A stretch of DNA of 64,000 nt from Candidatus Rifleibacteriota bacterium (GCA_029564115.1 JAKQQP010000396.1:1-64000), one strand, 5' to 3'; numbered from the stretch's first letter, positions 7,136-16,050 are shown. The notes: a model not told the origin generated them from the letters alone. Translations and numbers: made by a program.

Positions 7136-8116
7136 TTACGTTATAACATTATCGCCGGCTGGGCCGGAAAGAACCTGAGATTTAAGATGACAGCCGCGCA
7201 GAAAGTCTGAACAGCAGAGTCGGCCCTTGCCGGCACGTTGCAGCTCGAGCAGAGTGATCTGGGTGTTGTTTCCGCAGGCTACTTTGATACCTTCACCGGT
7301 ATTCTGTGAGATGATGGTACCGGGGGCGTCTGTCGCCGCGTCATTTTCGACTCTGGCTCTGAATACTTTGATTCTCTCTTCGCCATCGGCAAACCATGCA
7401 CCCGGAAAGGGGCTCATTGCATAGATCAGATTTCTTATTTCGCCAGCCGGCTTTTGCCAGTCGATTCGGGCGGTTTGCGGCGTGATTTTTGCCGTATAAC
7501 TGGCCGCTGCGTGGTTTTGTGCCTCAGGAACTATGCGACCGGCCGCGTAATCTTTCAGGGTTCTGGCGAGCAAAACGGCGCCCTCGTTGCTCAGTCGGTC
7601 ATGGAGCGAGCCAAGATCGTCTGTTTCATCGATGGTTGTTCGACCTGTGGCGAGCATGTCGCCTTCGTCCATGCCTTTGCTCATGAGCATGACGGTGTTG
7701 CCAGTCTCTTTTCTGCCGAGCAGCATGGCTTGATGAATAGGGGCGGGGCCTCTAAATTCAGGTAGAATCGAGGCATGCAGGTTTACTGGGGCAATTTTCG
7801 GAATATCAAGAACCGATTGCGGCAAAATCAGCCCATAAGCCACAACTACCAGAAAGTCGGGTTCGAGGGCTCTGAGGGCTTCTATTTCTTCGGGGGCGTT
7901 GCGGAATGTCGCCGGAGTTCTTACGATAAAACCTTTTTCGAGGGCGCAGGCCTTGACAGGTGTCGGGCTTGGTTTTTTACCGCGTCCTTTTGGTCGGTCA
8001 GGCATGCAGTAAACACCGGCGATTTCAAAATCCGGGTCAGAAGCAAGTGTGCGCAGCGAGGGCACCGCAAAATCAGGGCAGCCCATAAAGACTACGCGCA
8101 AAGGCTTACGTGGCAT
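7136..8116 (-). CDS. fmt: Methionyl-tRNA formyltransferase
   Basis: A 326-residue enzyme that formylates Met on initiator tRNA, using 10-formyltetrahydrofolate. The N-terminal formyl-transferase domain has VVFMGCPDFAVPSL, the catalytic region around VNLHASILPEFRGPAPIHQAML (Asn, His) and later GNTVMLMSKGMDEGD. The C-terminal OB-like domain begins at about residue 205 (TAKITPQTARIDW). Its ATG immediately follows the def stop codon, so the two are cotranscribed, a pairing common in bacteria. Confidence 0.97.
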   Translation of the reverse strand: MPRKPLRVVFMGCPDFAVPSLRTLASDPDFEIAGVYCMPDRPKGRGKKPSPTPVKACALEKGFIVRTPATFRNAPEEIEALRALEPDFLVVVAYGLILPQSVLDIPKIAPVNLHASILPEFRGPAPIHQAMLLGRKETGNTVMLMSKGMDEGDMLATGRTTIDETDDLGSLHDRLSNEGAVLLARTLKDYAAGRIVPEAQNHAAASYTAKITPQTARIDWQKPAGEIRNLIYAMSPFPGAWFADGEERIKVFRARVENDAATDAPGTIISQNTGEGIKVACGNNTQITLLELQRAGKGRLCCSDFLRGCHLKSQVLSGPAGDNVIT

Positions 8117-8644
8117 TTACAAAATTTCCTCGGCTTCTTCGTCTTCTTCGAAAAGCGATTCGCCCTGTTTGAGTAGCTCCAGTTCGTGTTTGATCTGGAG
8201 CCTGCGTGCCTTGGAAATGCGGTCGACAAAAAGAACGCCATCGAGATGGTCGAGCTCGTGCTGAATCGCTCTGGCCATTAGACCTTCGGCTTCGATTTCG
8301 TAGACTGAACCGTCAAGATCGGTTGCTTCGGCCACGACTTTTCTGGCGCGTTCGACTTTCTCAGTCAGACCGGGGAAAGACAGGCAGCCTTCGTCGCATG
8401 TTTCTTTGCCTGAGCTTTTAATAATTCTCGGATTGATGAAAACCATAGGATCTTCGCCTATGTCTATGACTGCCACACGCAGGTTGACGCCAATTTGCGG
8501 AGCCGCCAAACCTACGCCTTTTGATTCATACATGGTTTCAAACATATCTGCGACAAGGCGTCTGACTTCGTCATTGATTTCGGTTACGGGTTTTGAAGTC
8601 TCCCGCAGCGGCTCTTCGCCATAGTGTAATACGCGGTGTTTCAT
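8117..8644 (-). CDS. def: Peptide deformylase
   Basis: A 175-residue metalloenzyme removing the formyl group from nascent proteins. All three motifs are present: GVGLAAPQIG (near 43), EGCLSFPG (near 90) and QHELDHLDG (near 133), giving the Cys and two His metal ligands. An acidic tail (about 15 residues, EEDEEAEE) extends past the usual end. GGGAG lies five bases before the ATG. A promoter candidate is at 8690-8698, so def-fmt may start its own transcript downstream of priA. Confidence 0.97.
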   Translation of the reverse strand: MKHRVLHYGEEPLRETSKPVTEINDEVRRLVADMFETMYESKGVGLAAPQIGVNLRVAVIDIGEDPMVFINPRIIKSSGKETCDEGCLSFPGLTEKVERARKVVAEATDLDGSVYEIEAEGLMARAIQHELDHLDGVLFVDRISKARRLQIKHELELLKQGESLFEEDEEAEEIL

Positions 8645-8689
8645 GGTGTCTCCCGGCTATGTGTGGCTTACAAAGTGTCTCGGAACTAA

Positions 8690-8698
8690 AGTATACCA
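8690..8698 (-). promoter_or_regulatory. Extended -10 promoter upstream of def
   Basis: On the minus strand TGG precedes TATACT, giving an extended -10 element. No strong -35 box is seen. The expected start point lies about 38 bases upstream of the def ATG. Confidence 0.5.
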
Positions 8699-8749
8699 CA
8701 AAGGGAGCGTCGTTTAAGAAAAAAATTCACAAACTTTTTCTGCAACGGG

Positions 8750-11146
8750 TCAGATCATGAAGAAAGGATTAACGTCGATGCTGAGACGGGTATCGCCAGG
8801 TTTTTTGAGCTGCCGGGTGACTTCGCGGGTGACCATGGTCAGTTTGGTCAGATCGGCCATTTTCAACATCAGCTGAAAACGGTAACGGTCGTTGATTTTT
8901 TCGAGAGATGCCGGAGCTGGGCCAAAAAGCTGGTGAACATCGACCTCCGGTCGGGCTGCAAACAACTCCCGCAGATTTCTGGCCGTTTCCAGAGTGCGTT
9001 GTTGGTCTGTGCCAGAAACAATGAACGAAGCAAGCTCGGTAAAAGGCGGGAATAGAGCTTCTCTGCGCATCCTGGACTCTTCAGCGAAGAAACCGCGGTA
9101 GTCTTCGGTGAGAGCGAACCTGATCGAATGGTGTTCGGGGCTATAGGTCTGCAGAATAACGTTTCCGGGCGTGTCACCACGGCCGGCTCTGCCAGAAACC
9201 TGTGCCAGTAAAGAAAAGTTGCGCTCAGACGCTCTGAAGTCAGGCACGCGCAGCAGGCTGTCAGCCGCCAGAATGCCGACTAGAGTGACATTGGGAAAAT
9301 CCAGCCCTTTGGCTACCATCTGGGTTCCGACAAGAATGTCTATTTCACCTCGGCCAAATCTGTCGAGAATGTCTTCCATGCTGCCGCGAGTTGAGACACT
9401 GTCTGAATCGAGTCTTTGAATTCTCGCTGTCGGAAAATATCTTTTCGCCTCGGTTTCAACACGCTGCGTGCCCGCCCCGAAAAATTTGATTGCGGCACTG
9501 TTGCATTTCGGGCAGATCTGCGGCACAGTCTGCATTTCACCACAATAATGGCAGCGCATTATCTGGCTGCCGGTGTGGTAGACGAGCGAAACGTTGCACT
9601 TGGGGCACTGTACAGCTTCACCGCACTCGCGGCAGAAGACAAAGCTGGAAAAACCGCGGCGGTTGAGAAAGAGAATGACCTGTTTGCGACTGTCTAGTGT
9701 GTCTTTGATTGCTCTGCCGAGGGCTTCAGAAAAGATGGAACGGTTTTTGCGCGTGACAAGCTCATGGCGCATGTCGACAACTTTTACGCAAGGCGGCAGA
9801 CGGTTGCTGACACGAGAATTCATTTCGATCAGGCGGTAACGGCCACTGGCACAATTTTGAAAAGAGTCTATGGTCGGGGTTGCAGAACCCATTACCAGCA
9901 GTGCATTTTCGATGCAACAACGCCTGAAGGCAACTTCACGGGCATGATAACGAGGAGAATCGCCCTGCTTGAACGAAGGTTCTCCTTCTTCATCGAGAAT
10001 TATGGTTCCGAGGCGGGGCAGGGGAGCGAAGACAGCCGATCTGGCTCCGACAACCACAGGGCTGAGGCCCCTTCTGATGTTTTCCCATTGGTCAAAACGC
10101 TCTCCATCAGAAAGTTTACTGTGCAGTATGGCGACGCTGCTGCCGAAACGGTCGGTAAAACGCTTGACCATCTGCGGTGTTAACGAAATTTCGGGTACGA
10201 GAACAATAGCGGTCAGGTTACGCTGCAGAATTTCTGCGACCCAGCGCAGGTAAACTTCTGTTTTCCCTGAGCAGGTAACGCCTCTGACCAATACCGGCCG
10301 TTTATCGGTGTTGAACGAAAGGCTTATTTCGTCGATAACTGCCTGTTGCTCAGCAGAAAGAAGGGGAGGCGGAGTCGCCTCCCGCTGATAATACTCTTCA
10401 GTCGCTACCTGGCGCATCACCCGTTCTTCAACTTCGAGCAGCAGCCCCTTTTTTTTAAGCTGATTTATCGGCGCACTGCTGACACCTGCCGTGCGGGCAA
10501 GCAGAGCAGCAGTCGGGGCACTCGAGAAAGTCAGCAGTGTCTGTATCGTCTGTTTTTCTTTGGGGGTGAGTTTGTCGATCTCTACAGGTTTTTCCGGGTT
10601 GAGTTTCAATACGGCAATGACTTTGGGGCCCTGAGCAGGTTTGATGCTGTGTGCTATCTCTATGAATTTGCGCTGCAGCCAGTTGCTGACAGTGTTTTGT
10701 GACAGTTTGAATCTCTCGCAGAAGCTTTGATAAGGAGCCCATTCGTTTGCAGCCAGCCACTGCAGAGCCTGGCTGTCACGATTTTCCTGTTGCCAGCCAT
10801 CAGTACAGCGAACAAGTCTGGTTATCGTCTGCTTTATGCCCCCAGGCAGCATACAATGAAGCACTTCGCCAATATTGCACACACAGCTTTCGGCAACTTC
10901 AGCGGCAAGCTGCAGCATGGCTGGCGAGAAAAGGGGCAGGGGATCGATGACTTCGCCCAGAGCGACTGTTTTAAACTCGGGTTGTTTCTCGTGAATGGCC
11001 GTTATATAACCTATCAGACGGCGTTTTTGCACCGGAACCACCACGCGGGCGCCTATTTCGGGGCGATCCCGACCGTCGGGGAGATGGTAGGTCAGAGTGC
11101 CGTCCCCGATCGGATCAGGAAACGATACTTCGACAAAAAGCTTCAT
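8750..11146 (-). CDS. priA: Primosomal replication restart helicase PriA
   Basis: A 798-residue superfamily 2 helicase that reloads the replisome at stalled forks. An N-terminal DNA-binding domain (to about 110) is followed by Walker A GVTCSGKTEVYLRW near 289, the DEx box ILDEEGEPSFK near 380, two zinc-binding Cys clusters (CRECGEAVQCPKC and CHYCGEM...CPKC, 500-545) and C-terminal helicase motifs (VGTQMVAKGLDFPNVTLVG, QVSGRAGRGD). The DEx box here is DEEGE rather than the usual DEEH, an odd substitution at a normally conserved histidine. The start overlaps the stop of the preceding gene by four bases. Confidence 0.96.
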   Translation of the reverse strand: MKLFVEVSFPDPIGDGTLTYHLPDGRDRPEIGARVVVPVQKRRLIGYITAIHEKQPEFKTVALGEVIDPLPLFSPAMLQLAAEVAESCVCNIGEVLHCMLPGGIKQTITRLVRCTDGWQQENRDSQALQWLAANEWAPYQSFCERFKLSQNTVSNWLQRKFIEIAHSIKPAQGPKVIAVLKLNPEKPVEIDKLTPKEKQTIQTLLTFSSAPTAALLARTAGVSSAPINQLKKKGLLLEVEERVMRQVATEEYYQREATPPPLLSAEQQAVIDEISLSFNTDKRPVLVRGVTCSGKTEVYLRWVAEILQRNLTAIVLVPEISLTPQMVKRFTDRFGSSVAILHSKLSDGERFDQWENIRRGLSPVVVGARSAVFAPLPRLGTIILDEEGEPSFKQGDSPRYHAREVAFRRCCIENALLVMGSATPTIDSFQNCASGRYRLIEMNSRVSNRLPPCVKVVDMRHELVTRKNRSIFSEALGRAIKDTLDSRKQVILFLNRRGFSSFVFCRECGEAVQCPKCNVSLVYHTGSQIMRCHYCGEMQTVPQICPKCNSAAIKFFGAGTQRVETEAKRYFPTARIQRLDSDSVSTRGSMEDILDRFGRGEIDILVGTQMVAKGLDFPNVTLVGILAADSLLRVPDFRASERNFSLLAQVSGRAGRGDTPGNVILQTYSPEHHSIRFALTEDYRGFFAEESRMRREALFPPFTELASFIVSGTDQQRTLETARNLRELFAARPEVDVHQLFGPAPASLEKINDRYRFQLMLKMADLTKLTMVTREVTRQLKKPGDTRLSIDVNPFFMI

Positions 11147-12117
11147 GACCGGCTGGCTCTGTTATGCAGGGTGTTGTCGCTGCGGCTCAGGTGGGTGACA
11201 ATATAGTCTGCAAGGCGTGCAAAGCAGCATTGCCCAGTGACATCGGGCAGCAGTCTCGGCCCATGGCAGTCGAAAAGGGTCAGGCTGTCGGGGTTTCTTC
11301 TGATGAAAACAGTGTCGGGAGTGCCTTCTATGAGATTGTCGGCAACGCCAGAAGAAACGAAAATCATTTTGAGCCTAGTCTGAGAACTGGTTTCCAGGGT
11401 GGGCAGGCTATGAAAAAGTCTGCCTTCAGGGCACACCTGCGGCCCGTCATAGGCCGAAATTAGAACATCGGCGTCGCCCGATTCAGCGGTAATTTTGAAG
11501 CCGTTATTGATCAGCGCGAGCCGCAGACGCTTTACCCAGCCTGGCTCGGAATCTGTGTGCGCCGATATTTGCACCGGTGCTGCGTAAGTAATTGTGGCTG
11601 AAAGATTTTGCAGCCGGGCGAGAGAAGCTATTTTTGCAGTTGTTTCGGCAAAAATCTTCTGAAAAAACTGGCTGAGTCTGAGCGGCTGAGCTGGTAACTC
11701 GTTAAAAACGAAGCGTGGCAACAGGTCGTCGTGATTGTCAGGCCATAGTTGCCTGTTTTGCAGTATTCTATAATTGTTGCCGCTGTTCAGAATGAATTCA
11801 ACTACAGGGTCGGCAGTTGCGGCAGTTATGAGCTGCTGCTGAGTCAGGTTCGACGGTGCTACCAGAATGGTGGCGTCGAACCTCAGACCGGCGTAAAACC
11901 AGCCGGGCTTATGCTTCGATGTTAGAGCCGAATGACCGCTGATCTGCTTAAGCGGAGCTTCTGCGACCCAATCTTCGCCGCCGTCGATTATGGCAAATTT
12001 CACTTCGCTGCCGCCATGCAAAAAAAGCATTGCCAGCTCTATGGCGAGTGTACTGGCAATGCCTTTTCCAAGGGCGATCAGAACACGGGATTTATTTGTC
12101 CTTGTCCTTGACTTCAA
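11143..12117 (-). CDS. Decayed CoaBC (Dfp)-like protein
   Basis: A 324-residue protein in the place where coaBC is normally found (after rpoZ, before priA). The N-terminal half aligns by eye with the CoaC flavoprotein: SRVLIALGKGIASTLAIEL corresponds to KIVLGVSGGIAAYKTPEL, then QISGHSALT and FDATILVAPSNLTQQQL. The catalytic His (HIEL in CoaC) and the PAMN loop are absent. The CoaB half is shortened, lacks its nucleotide loop and keeps only the C-terminal end (PDTVFIRRNPDSLTLF...LLPD). It probably cannot make 4'-phosphopantetheine. The start is TTG inside the end of rpoZ, with a 4-base overlap into priA. Function unknown. Confidence 0.7.
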   Translation of the reverse strand: MKSRTRTNKSRVLIALGKGIASTLAIELAMLFLHGGSEVKFAIIDGGEDWVAEAPLKQISGHSALTSKHKPGWFYAGLRFDATILVAPSNLTQQQLITAATADPVVEFILNSGNNYRILQNRQLWPDNHDDLLPRFVFNELPAQPLRLSQFFQKIFAETTAKIASLARLQNLSATITYAAPVQISAHTDSEPGWVKRLRLALINNGFKITAESGDADVLISAYDGPQVCPEGRLFHSLPTLETSSQTRLKMIFVSSGVADNLIEGTPDTVFIRRNPDSLTLFDCHGPRLLPDVTGQCCFARLADYIVTHLSRSDNTLHNRASRS

Positions 12118-12295
12118 TTTCGAGGGCCCCTGATGCTATTTCTTCCATGGCGATCTTCACCAGATTTTCGTCGTATTCCTCGACAAGGCGCTTTTTGCCT
12201 TCAACCAGCATTTTTACACGATTGGAGATTGCCATCACTGCATCGTATTTGTTGGGAATCTTGTTGGTAATTTCAGATCTCGAGCGGAATTTCAT
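12092..12295 (-). CDS. rpoZ: RNA polymerase omega subunit
   Basis: A 67-residue protein matching omega: [20 protein letters not shown] followed by [18 protein letters not shown]. Omega helps assemble the beta' subunit and contributes to the ppGpp site in many bacteria. The ATG overlaps the remA stop by four bases and its 3' end overlaps the CoaBC-like gene by 26 bases. The charged tail (EVKDKDK) is short. Confidence 0.93.
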   Translation of the reverse strand: MKFRSRSEITNKIPNKYDAVMAISNRVKMLVEGKKRLVEEYDENLVKIAMEEIASGALEIEVKDKDK

Positions 12296-12612
12296 TCGTC
12301 AACCTCCGTTGAATCTAATTCAGAATCGACAATATCTTCTTCGTGGCTTTCGCCCATATCATGACTTACTTTTTTGCCGAGCATGCGCATTGCAGCAGTT
12401 TCGGGGTTAATTGCCGAAAGAATCACGTGATTCGATTCAGTAACCACAATGGCGCGGGTTTTGCGGCCATATGTAGCATCGATCAGGCGTCCCTGCTCTT
12501 TTGCGTCTTCCTTGAGGCGTTTTATCGGCGCAGACCCGGGGCTGACAATTGCAACAATCCGGTCCGCCACCACAACGTTTCCAAAGCCAATGTTCAGCAG
12601 AAGAGTTTTCAT
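12292..12612 (-). CDS. remA: RemA/DUF370 family regulator
   Basis: A 106-residue protein. Residues 1-80 match the RemA family ([50 protein letters not shown]). In Bacillus RemA is a DNA-binding regulator of matrix genes. An acidic tail of about 25 residues ([19 protein letters not shown]) is extra compared with the usual 85-90 residues. AGGAG lies six bases before the ATG. Its place between yicC and rpoZ is conserved in many genomes, but the gmk gene usually found between remA and rpoZ is missing. Confidence 0.9.
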   Translation of the reverse strand: MKTLLLNIGFGNVVVADRIVAIVSPGSAPIKRLKEDAKEQGRLIDATYGRKTRAIVVTESNHVILSAINPETAAMRMLGKKVSHDMGESHEEDIVDSELDSTEVDE

Positions 12613-12621
12613 GCTCTGCTC

Positions 12622-13497
12622 CTATTCAATGTTTTGTGCTTGTTCGCGAATGCGTTCAATTTCACATTTGATGTCGAGAGCCAGCTGGGTGATCGCTACA
12701 TCTGAAATCTTGCTGCTCAGAGTGTTGGCTTCGCGGTTGAGTTCCTGTACGAGGAAATCCAGGCGGCGACCCACAGGTTTGTCTGCGCTGAGAATGTTTT
12801 CGAGTTCTTTCAGGTGACTGTTCAGGCGAGTTATTTCCTCGCTCACGTCGCTTCGATCGACCCAGATAGCGATTTCGGTGCCGAGTCTGGCTTCATCATA
12901 CCCGGCTTTATCGGCGAGTTCTTTGATTCTTTCGGTAAACTTTTCGATAAACTGATTCTTGAATTCGGGAAGCAGCCGCTCGATTTTGTTGCTGGCTTCG
13001 CGCAGCAGCTGACTGCGCTGGCGAATGTCGTCGGCAAGATTCTGCCCCTCACGATTACGCGCTTCGATAAAATTTTGCACTGCTTCTTCAAGAACCGGCT
13101 GAATGCGTTTCCAGAGCTCTTCGTTGTCTGCCTGTTTCGAATCGACTTTCATTACCCCGGGCAAAGAGAGAAGGCCGTCAAAGTCGACCGGCAGATTCTT
13201 TCCAGTTTCACGGCAGATATCTTCGTTCAGCGCGATAAGCTTCTTGAGCAGCGGGCGATTGATGATTACTTCCTGGTTGGGGTTGTAATCGACAACTTCG
13301 AGATGCAGATAAACTTTGCCACGCGATATGCGAGTGCTCAGGTACTGTCTGATAAGCCCATCGGCCCAATTGTAGCCATAGGGAAGATGCAGATCAATCT
13401 GCAGAAAACGATTGTTCACAGATTTCAGCTCGACGCCGATGCGCCCGCTCTCATCTGTAAAAGTTGCCCGCCCAAAACCGGTTAAACTTGAAATCAT
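12622..13497 (-). CDS. yicC: YicC family endoribonuclease-like protein
   Basis: A 291-residue protein with the YicC N-terminal domain (SSLTGFGRATF, LKSVNNRFLQIDLHLPYGY) and the C-terminal DUF1732 segment (LGTEIAIWVDRSDVSEEITRLNSHL, GRRLDFLVQELNREANTLSSK). YicC proteins have been linked to RNA decay. It is the first gene of the minus-strand run. The promoter at 13506-13534 places the transcription start about two bases before the ATG, and there is no ribosome binding site, so the message is probably leaderless. Confidence 0.95.
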   Translation of the reverse strand: MISSLTGFGRATFTDESGRIGVELKSVNNRFLQIDLHLPYGYNWADGLIRQYLSTRISRGKVYLHLEVVDYNPNQEVIINRPLLKKLIALNEDICRETGKNLPVDFDGLLSLPGVMKVDSKQADNEELWKRIQPVLEEAVQNFIEARNREGQNLADDIRQRSQLLREASNKIERLLPEFKNQFIEKFTERIKELADKAGYDEARLGTEIAIWVDRSDVSEEITRLNSHLKELENILSADKPVGRRLDFLVQELNREANTLSSKISDVAITQLALDIKCEIERIREQAQNIE

Positions 13498-13505
13498 AGT
13501 TGCCG

Positions 13506-13534
13506 ATTATATCGCAAATAAAAAAAACTTTCAA
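13506..13534 (-). promoter_or_regulatory. Sigma70-type promoter of the yicC operon
   Basis: On the minus strand TTGAAA (13529-13534) and a perfect TATAAT (13506-13511) are separated by 17 bases. The predicted start point is near 13499; the yicC ATG begins at 13497. Confidence 0.85.
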
Positions 13535-13584
13535 CTAAAACTCGACCGATAATTCTGCACTGAACATTGAAACAGAAAAAAAGG

Positions 13585-13590
13585 TATAAT
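13585..13590 (+). promoter_or_regulatory. -10 box upstream of tatD
   Basis: A perfect TATAAT on the plus strand; the -35 region is weak. The predicted start point is near 13597, which excludes the TTG codon at 13602 as a likely start of tatD. Confidence 0.55.
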
Positions 13591-13634
13591 TCTGTTGTAC
13601 ATTGCAGAAGGGAAAAATGGCCGGAGGCTGGATT

Positions 13635-14429
13635 ATGCGCTGGTTTGATACTCATTGTCATCTCAATCTGCTTCCGGCTGGCTCTGCGACTGAAGCTTTG
13701 CGCAAAGCCGATCTGGCCGGGGTCGATAAAATCCTGGTGCCGGGCATTGCTGGTTCTCCGCCGATCAGTGAAATTGCCTCTGAAAATATCGAAATATTTT
13801 ATGCCTGGGGCATTCACCCCGGTTTTATCGATTCTGCCAAGTTTGATTTTACAGCTGCCGCACCATGGCAGTCTGCCTCCAGGCCCATCGCTATAGGTGA
13901 ATGCGGGCTTGACAGACGTCTGCATATCAGCATTGAAAAACAGGTCATGGTTTTCGTCAGGCAGGTTGAACTGGCAAAGCTGCACAATCTGCCGGTAATA
14001 GTGCATCAGGTCGGCTATCCGGCCAGAACTTTGCAGATTCTGAAGAGCGCCGCCCTCGAAGCTGGTTTCGTGATACATTCTTATTCTGGCTCTCCTGAAA
14101 TGGCGGCAGAATTTGTTGCCATCGGGGGCAAAATTTCTTTGTCTGCTGCCTGTCTCAGAAAGCCGGAAAAACTGCAGAGACTGCTGGCTGCCGTTCCCCT
14201 CTCTGCCCTGCTGCTCGAAACGGATTCGCCAGACATGCGCCTGCCTGACTGGCCTGAAAAGCACAACGAGCCGGCTGCCCTGCCCGAAATTGCCGCCGCT
14301 GTCGCCAGAATATGTGGTCTGTCAGTTGAAAATCTTGCTGAAGTGGTGTACACAAATGCGGTGCAGTTTTTTAAATTACCGGAACGGGATAAACAATGGA
14401 CAATCGTTTTCATCGAACCAGACTGCTGA
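13635..14429 (+). CDS. tatD: TatD family metal-dependent hydrolase
   Basis: About 264 residues, a TIM-barrel amidohydrolase of the TatD/YcfH family, members of which act as 3'-5' DNA exonucleases. Metal motifs: FDTHCHLN at the start, AIGECGLDRR near 85, VIVHQVG near 120, HSYSGSPEMAAEF and LLETDSP near 195. The usual GE(I/C)GLD core is present. The start ATG at 13635 has GGAGG seven bases upstream; an ATG at 13617 with GAAGGG is an alternative. It overlaps tcdA by 34 bases. Confidence 0.92.
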   Translation: MRWFDTHCHLNLLPAGSATEALRKADLAGVDKILVPGIAGSPPISEIASENIEIFYAWGIHPGFIDSAKFDFTAAAPWQSASRPIAIGECGLDRRLHISIEKQVMVFVRQVELAKLHNLPVIVHQVGYPARTLQILKSAALEAGFVIHSYSGSPEMAAEFVAIGGKISLSAACLRKPEKLQRLLAAVPLSALLLETDSPDMRLPDWPEKHNEPAALPEIAAAVARICGLSVENLAEVVYTNAVQFFKLPERDKQWTIVFIEPDC

Positions 14430-15202
14430 TAGGCGAGCAGGCTCACGATAAGCTTATAAACAGCCATGTTGCAATTTTTGGTCTTGGTGGCGTCGGTTCT
14501 TATGCAGCTGAAGCGCTGGCGCGTGCCGGCATCGGGCACTTGACCATAGTTGATTTTGACCAGGTAAACCTGACAAACATCAATCGTCAGAACATTGCTT
14601 TGAACAATACGCTTGGTCGCAGCAAAGTCTCGGTAATGGCCGAACGAATTGCCATGATCAACCCCGAATGTTGTGTTTCTGCAGTTGATGAGTTTTATAG
14701 CGAAGAAAACAGCGAACAACTGCTTAAACACCAGTTCGATGCGGTTGTCGATGCTATAGATTCATTCAATCCGAAGATAAGACTGCTGGTAGACAGCCTG
14801 CGCTGGGGGCTGCCGGTATTTTCAGCAATGGGCGCCGCCGGAAAGATCGATCCTTCACAGGTAAGAGTCGGCGATATTTCTGAGTCGACGATTTGCCCTC
14901 TAGCCAGACGTGTGCGCAAGATACTGCGCGGCCACAATATCGAAACCGGGTTTCAGGTCGTTTATTCAATAGAGCCGCCGATAATGCCATTCTCGCATAC
15001 AATTGTGCCGGCTGAACAAAAAGAACCGACTCTGAGCCGGGGGCGCGAAAGAATGATACAGGGCACTATCAGCTATATGCCGGCCATATTTGGCCTGACC
15101 CTTGCCGGGCTTGTCGTTCAGCGCCTTACCGGTTTCAAAACTGCCAGAGAGACCCCGGCCGGCCAGGCAATGAAAAAAAACGCCAGCGACTCAGACGCCT
15201 GA
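14396..15202 (+). CDS. tcdA: tRNA threonylcarbamoyladenosine dehydratase (TcdA/CsdL)
   Basis: A 268-residue E1-like protein. After RTRLLIGEQAHDKL comes the nucleotide-binding loop VAIFGLGGVGSYAAEALARAG and the conserved DFDQVNLTNINRQ segment, then VVDAIDSFNPKIRLL. TcdA makes the cyclic form of t6A in ANN-decoding tRNAs, using ATP. The length fits the family. It is translated after tatD with a 34-base overlap and ends just before the convergent rsmA. Confidence 0.92.
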   Translation: MDNRFHRTRLLIGEQAHDKLINSHVAIFGLGGVGSYAAEALARAGIGHLTIVDFDQVNLTNINRQNIALNNTLGRSKVSVMAERIAMINPECCVSAVDEFYSEENSEQLLKHQFDAVVDAIDSFNPKIRLLVDSLRWGLPVFSAMGAAGKIDPSQVRVGDISESTICPLARRVRKILRGHNIETGFQVVYSIEPPIMPFSHTIVPAEQKEPTLSRGRERMIQGTISYMPAIFGLTLAGLVVQRLTGFKTARETPAGQAMKKNASDSDA

Positions 15203-15216
15203 CAGCTACAGAAGCA

Positions 15217-16050
15217 TTAGCTCTGCCCTTCTGTCGGCGCGAAAAGTTCGAGTGTTTTTGCAGGGTCTATGTTTTCCGGGCGTGCCTGCGGGTTGATTTC
15301 CAGGTGGGCAAATCTTGCATCCCAGTCGATGTCTTTGAACTGCTTGCGCAACAGTGGCAACGCCATTTTGCGTCGCTGCGTAAACAGAAATGAAGCAAAT
15401 TTAAGAGCCTTCAGACGTCGCTGCTTCTCTTCTTCGCTCAGGTCAAGGGGCTCCAGGATGAGAATCGAACTGTTTATTTTGGGGGGTGGGGCAAAAGATG
15501 AGGGCGGGTAGGTGCCGCCAACGGCAGCCCTGGCAAAAAAGGCCGTGTGCAGCGAAAGATAACTGTATTCTTTATGGCCGCACGGAGCAGCAGCTTTTAC
15601 GGCGACCTCCTGTTGCAGCAGAAAGACCAGGCGCTCGGCTCGTGGCCCGTTTTCGAGAAATCTTTTTATGATCGGGGTCCCGCAATAATAGGGAAGATTG
15701 CCGCATACCAGAAGCGGCTGCTCAACTGCCGGCAGTTGGCTGTCGTGCAGCTCGAGAAAATCGGCCCAGATTATTTTTGCCTGCGGGAACCCTTTTTCGA
15801 GTGTGTCGCGCAGGCGTTCGTCTATTTCAAACAGCTGCAGACTGGCGCCGGTCTGGGCGAGCCTCGCAGTCAGGGCACCTTTTCCCGGGCCTATTTCCCA
15901 GATCTGGTGGTCGGCAGTAGCGGCGAGTCGCGCCAGTATTTCTTCGGGAATGCGTTCGTCGATGCAAAAATTCTGCCCCAGAGATTTTTTGGCTTTGATA
16001 GATTCACCGGCTCTGGGGGCATGCTTATGAAAGTTACTCATGATCGTCAT
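15217..16050 (-). CDS. rsmA: 16S rRNA (adenine1518-N6/1519-N6)-dimethyltransferase
   Basis: A 277-residue KsgA family protein that dimethylates two adenines in helix 45 of 16S rRNA. The motifs are KKSLGQNFCID, the SAM loop WEIGPGKGALTARL, FEIDERL, and the catalytic motif NLPYYCGTPII. The C-terminal helical domain includes SFLFTQRRKMALPLLRKQ. Two ATGs (16050, 16041) are possible; both lie within or at the end of the rqcP gene, so the two are translationally coupled. Confidence 0.95.
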   Translation of the reverse strand: MTIMSNFHKHAPRAGESIKAKKSLGQNFCIDERIPEEILARLAATADHQIWEIGPGKGALTARLAQTGASLQLFEIDERLRDTLEKGFPQAKIIWADFLELHDSQLPAVEQPLLVCGNLPYYCGTPIIKRFLENGPRAERLVFLLQQEVAVKAAAPCGHKEYSYLSLHTAFFARAAVGGTYPPSSFAPPPKINSSILILEPLDLSEEEKQRRLKALKFASFLFTQRRKMALPLLRKQFKDIDWDARFAHLEINPQARPENIDPAKTLELFAPTEGQS

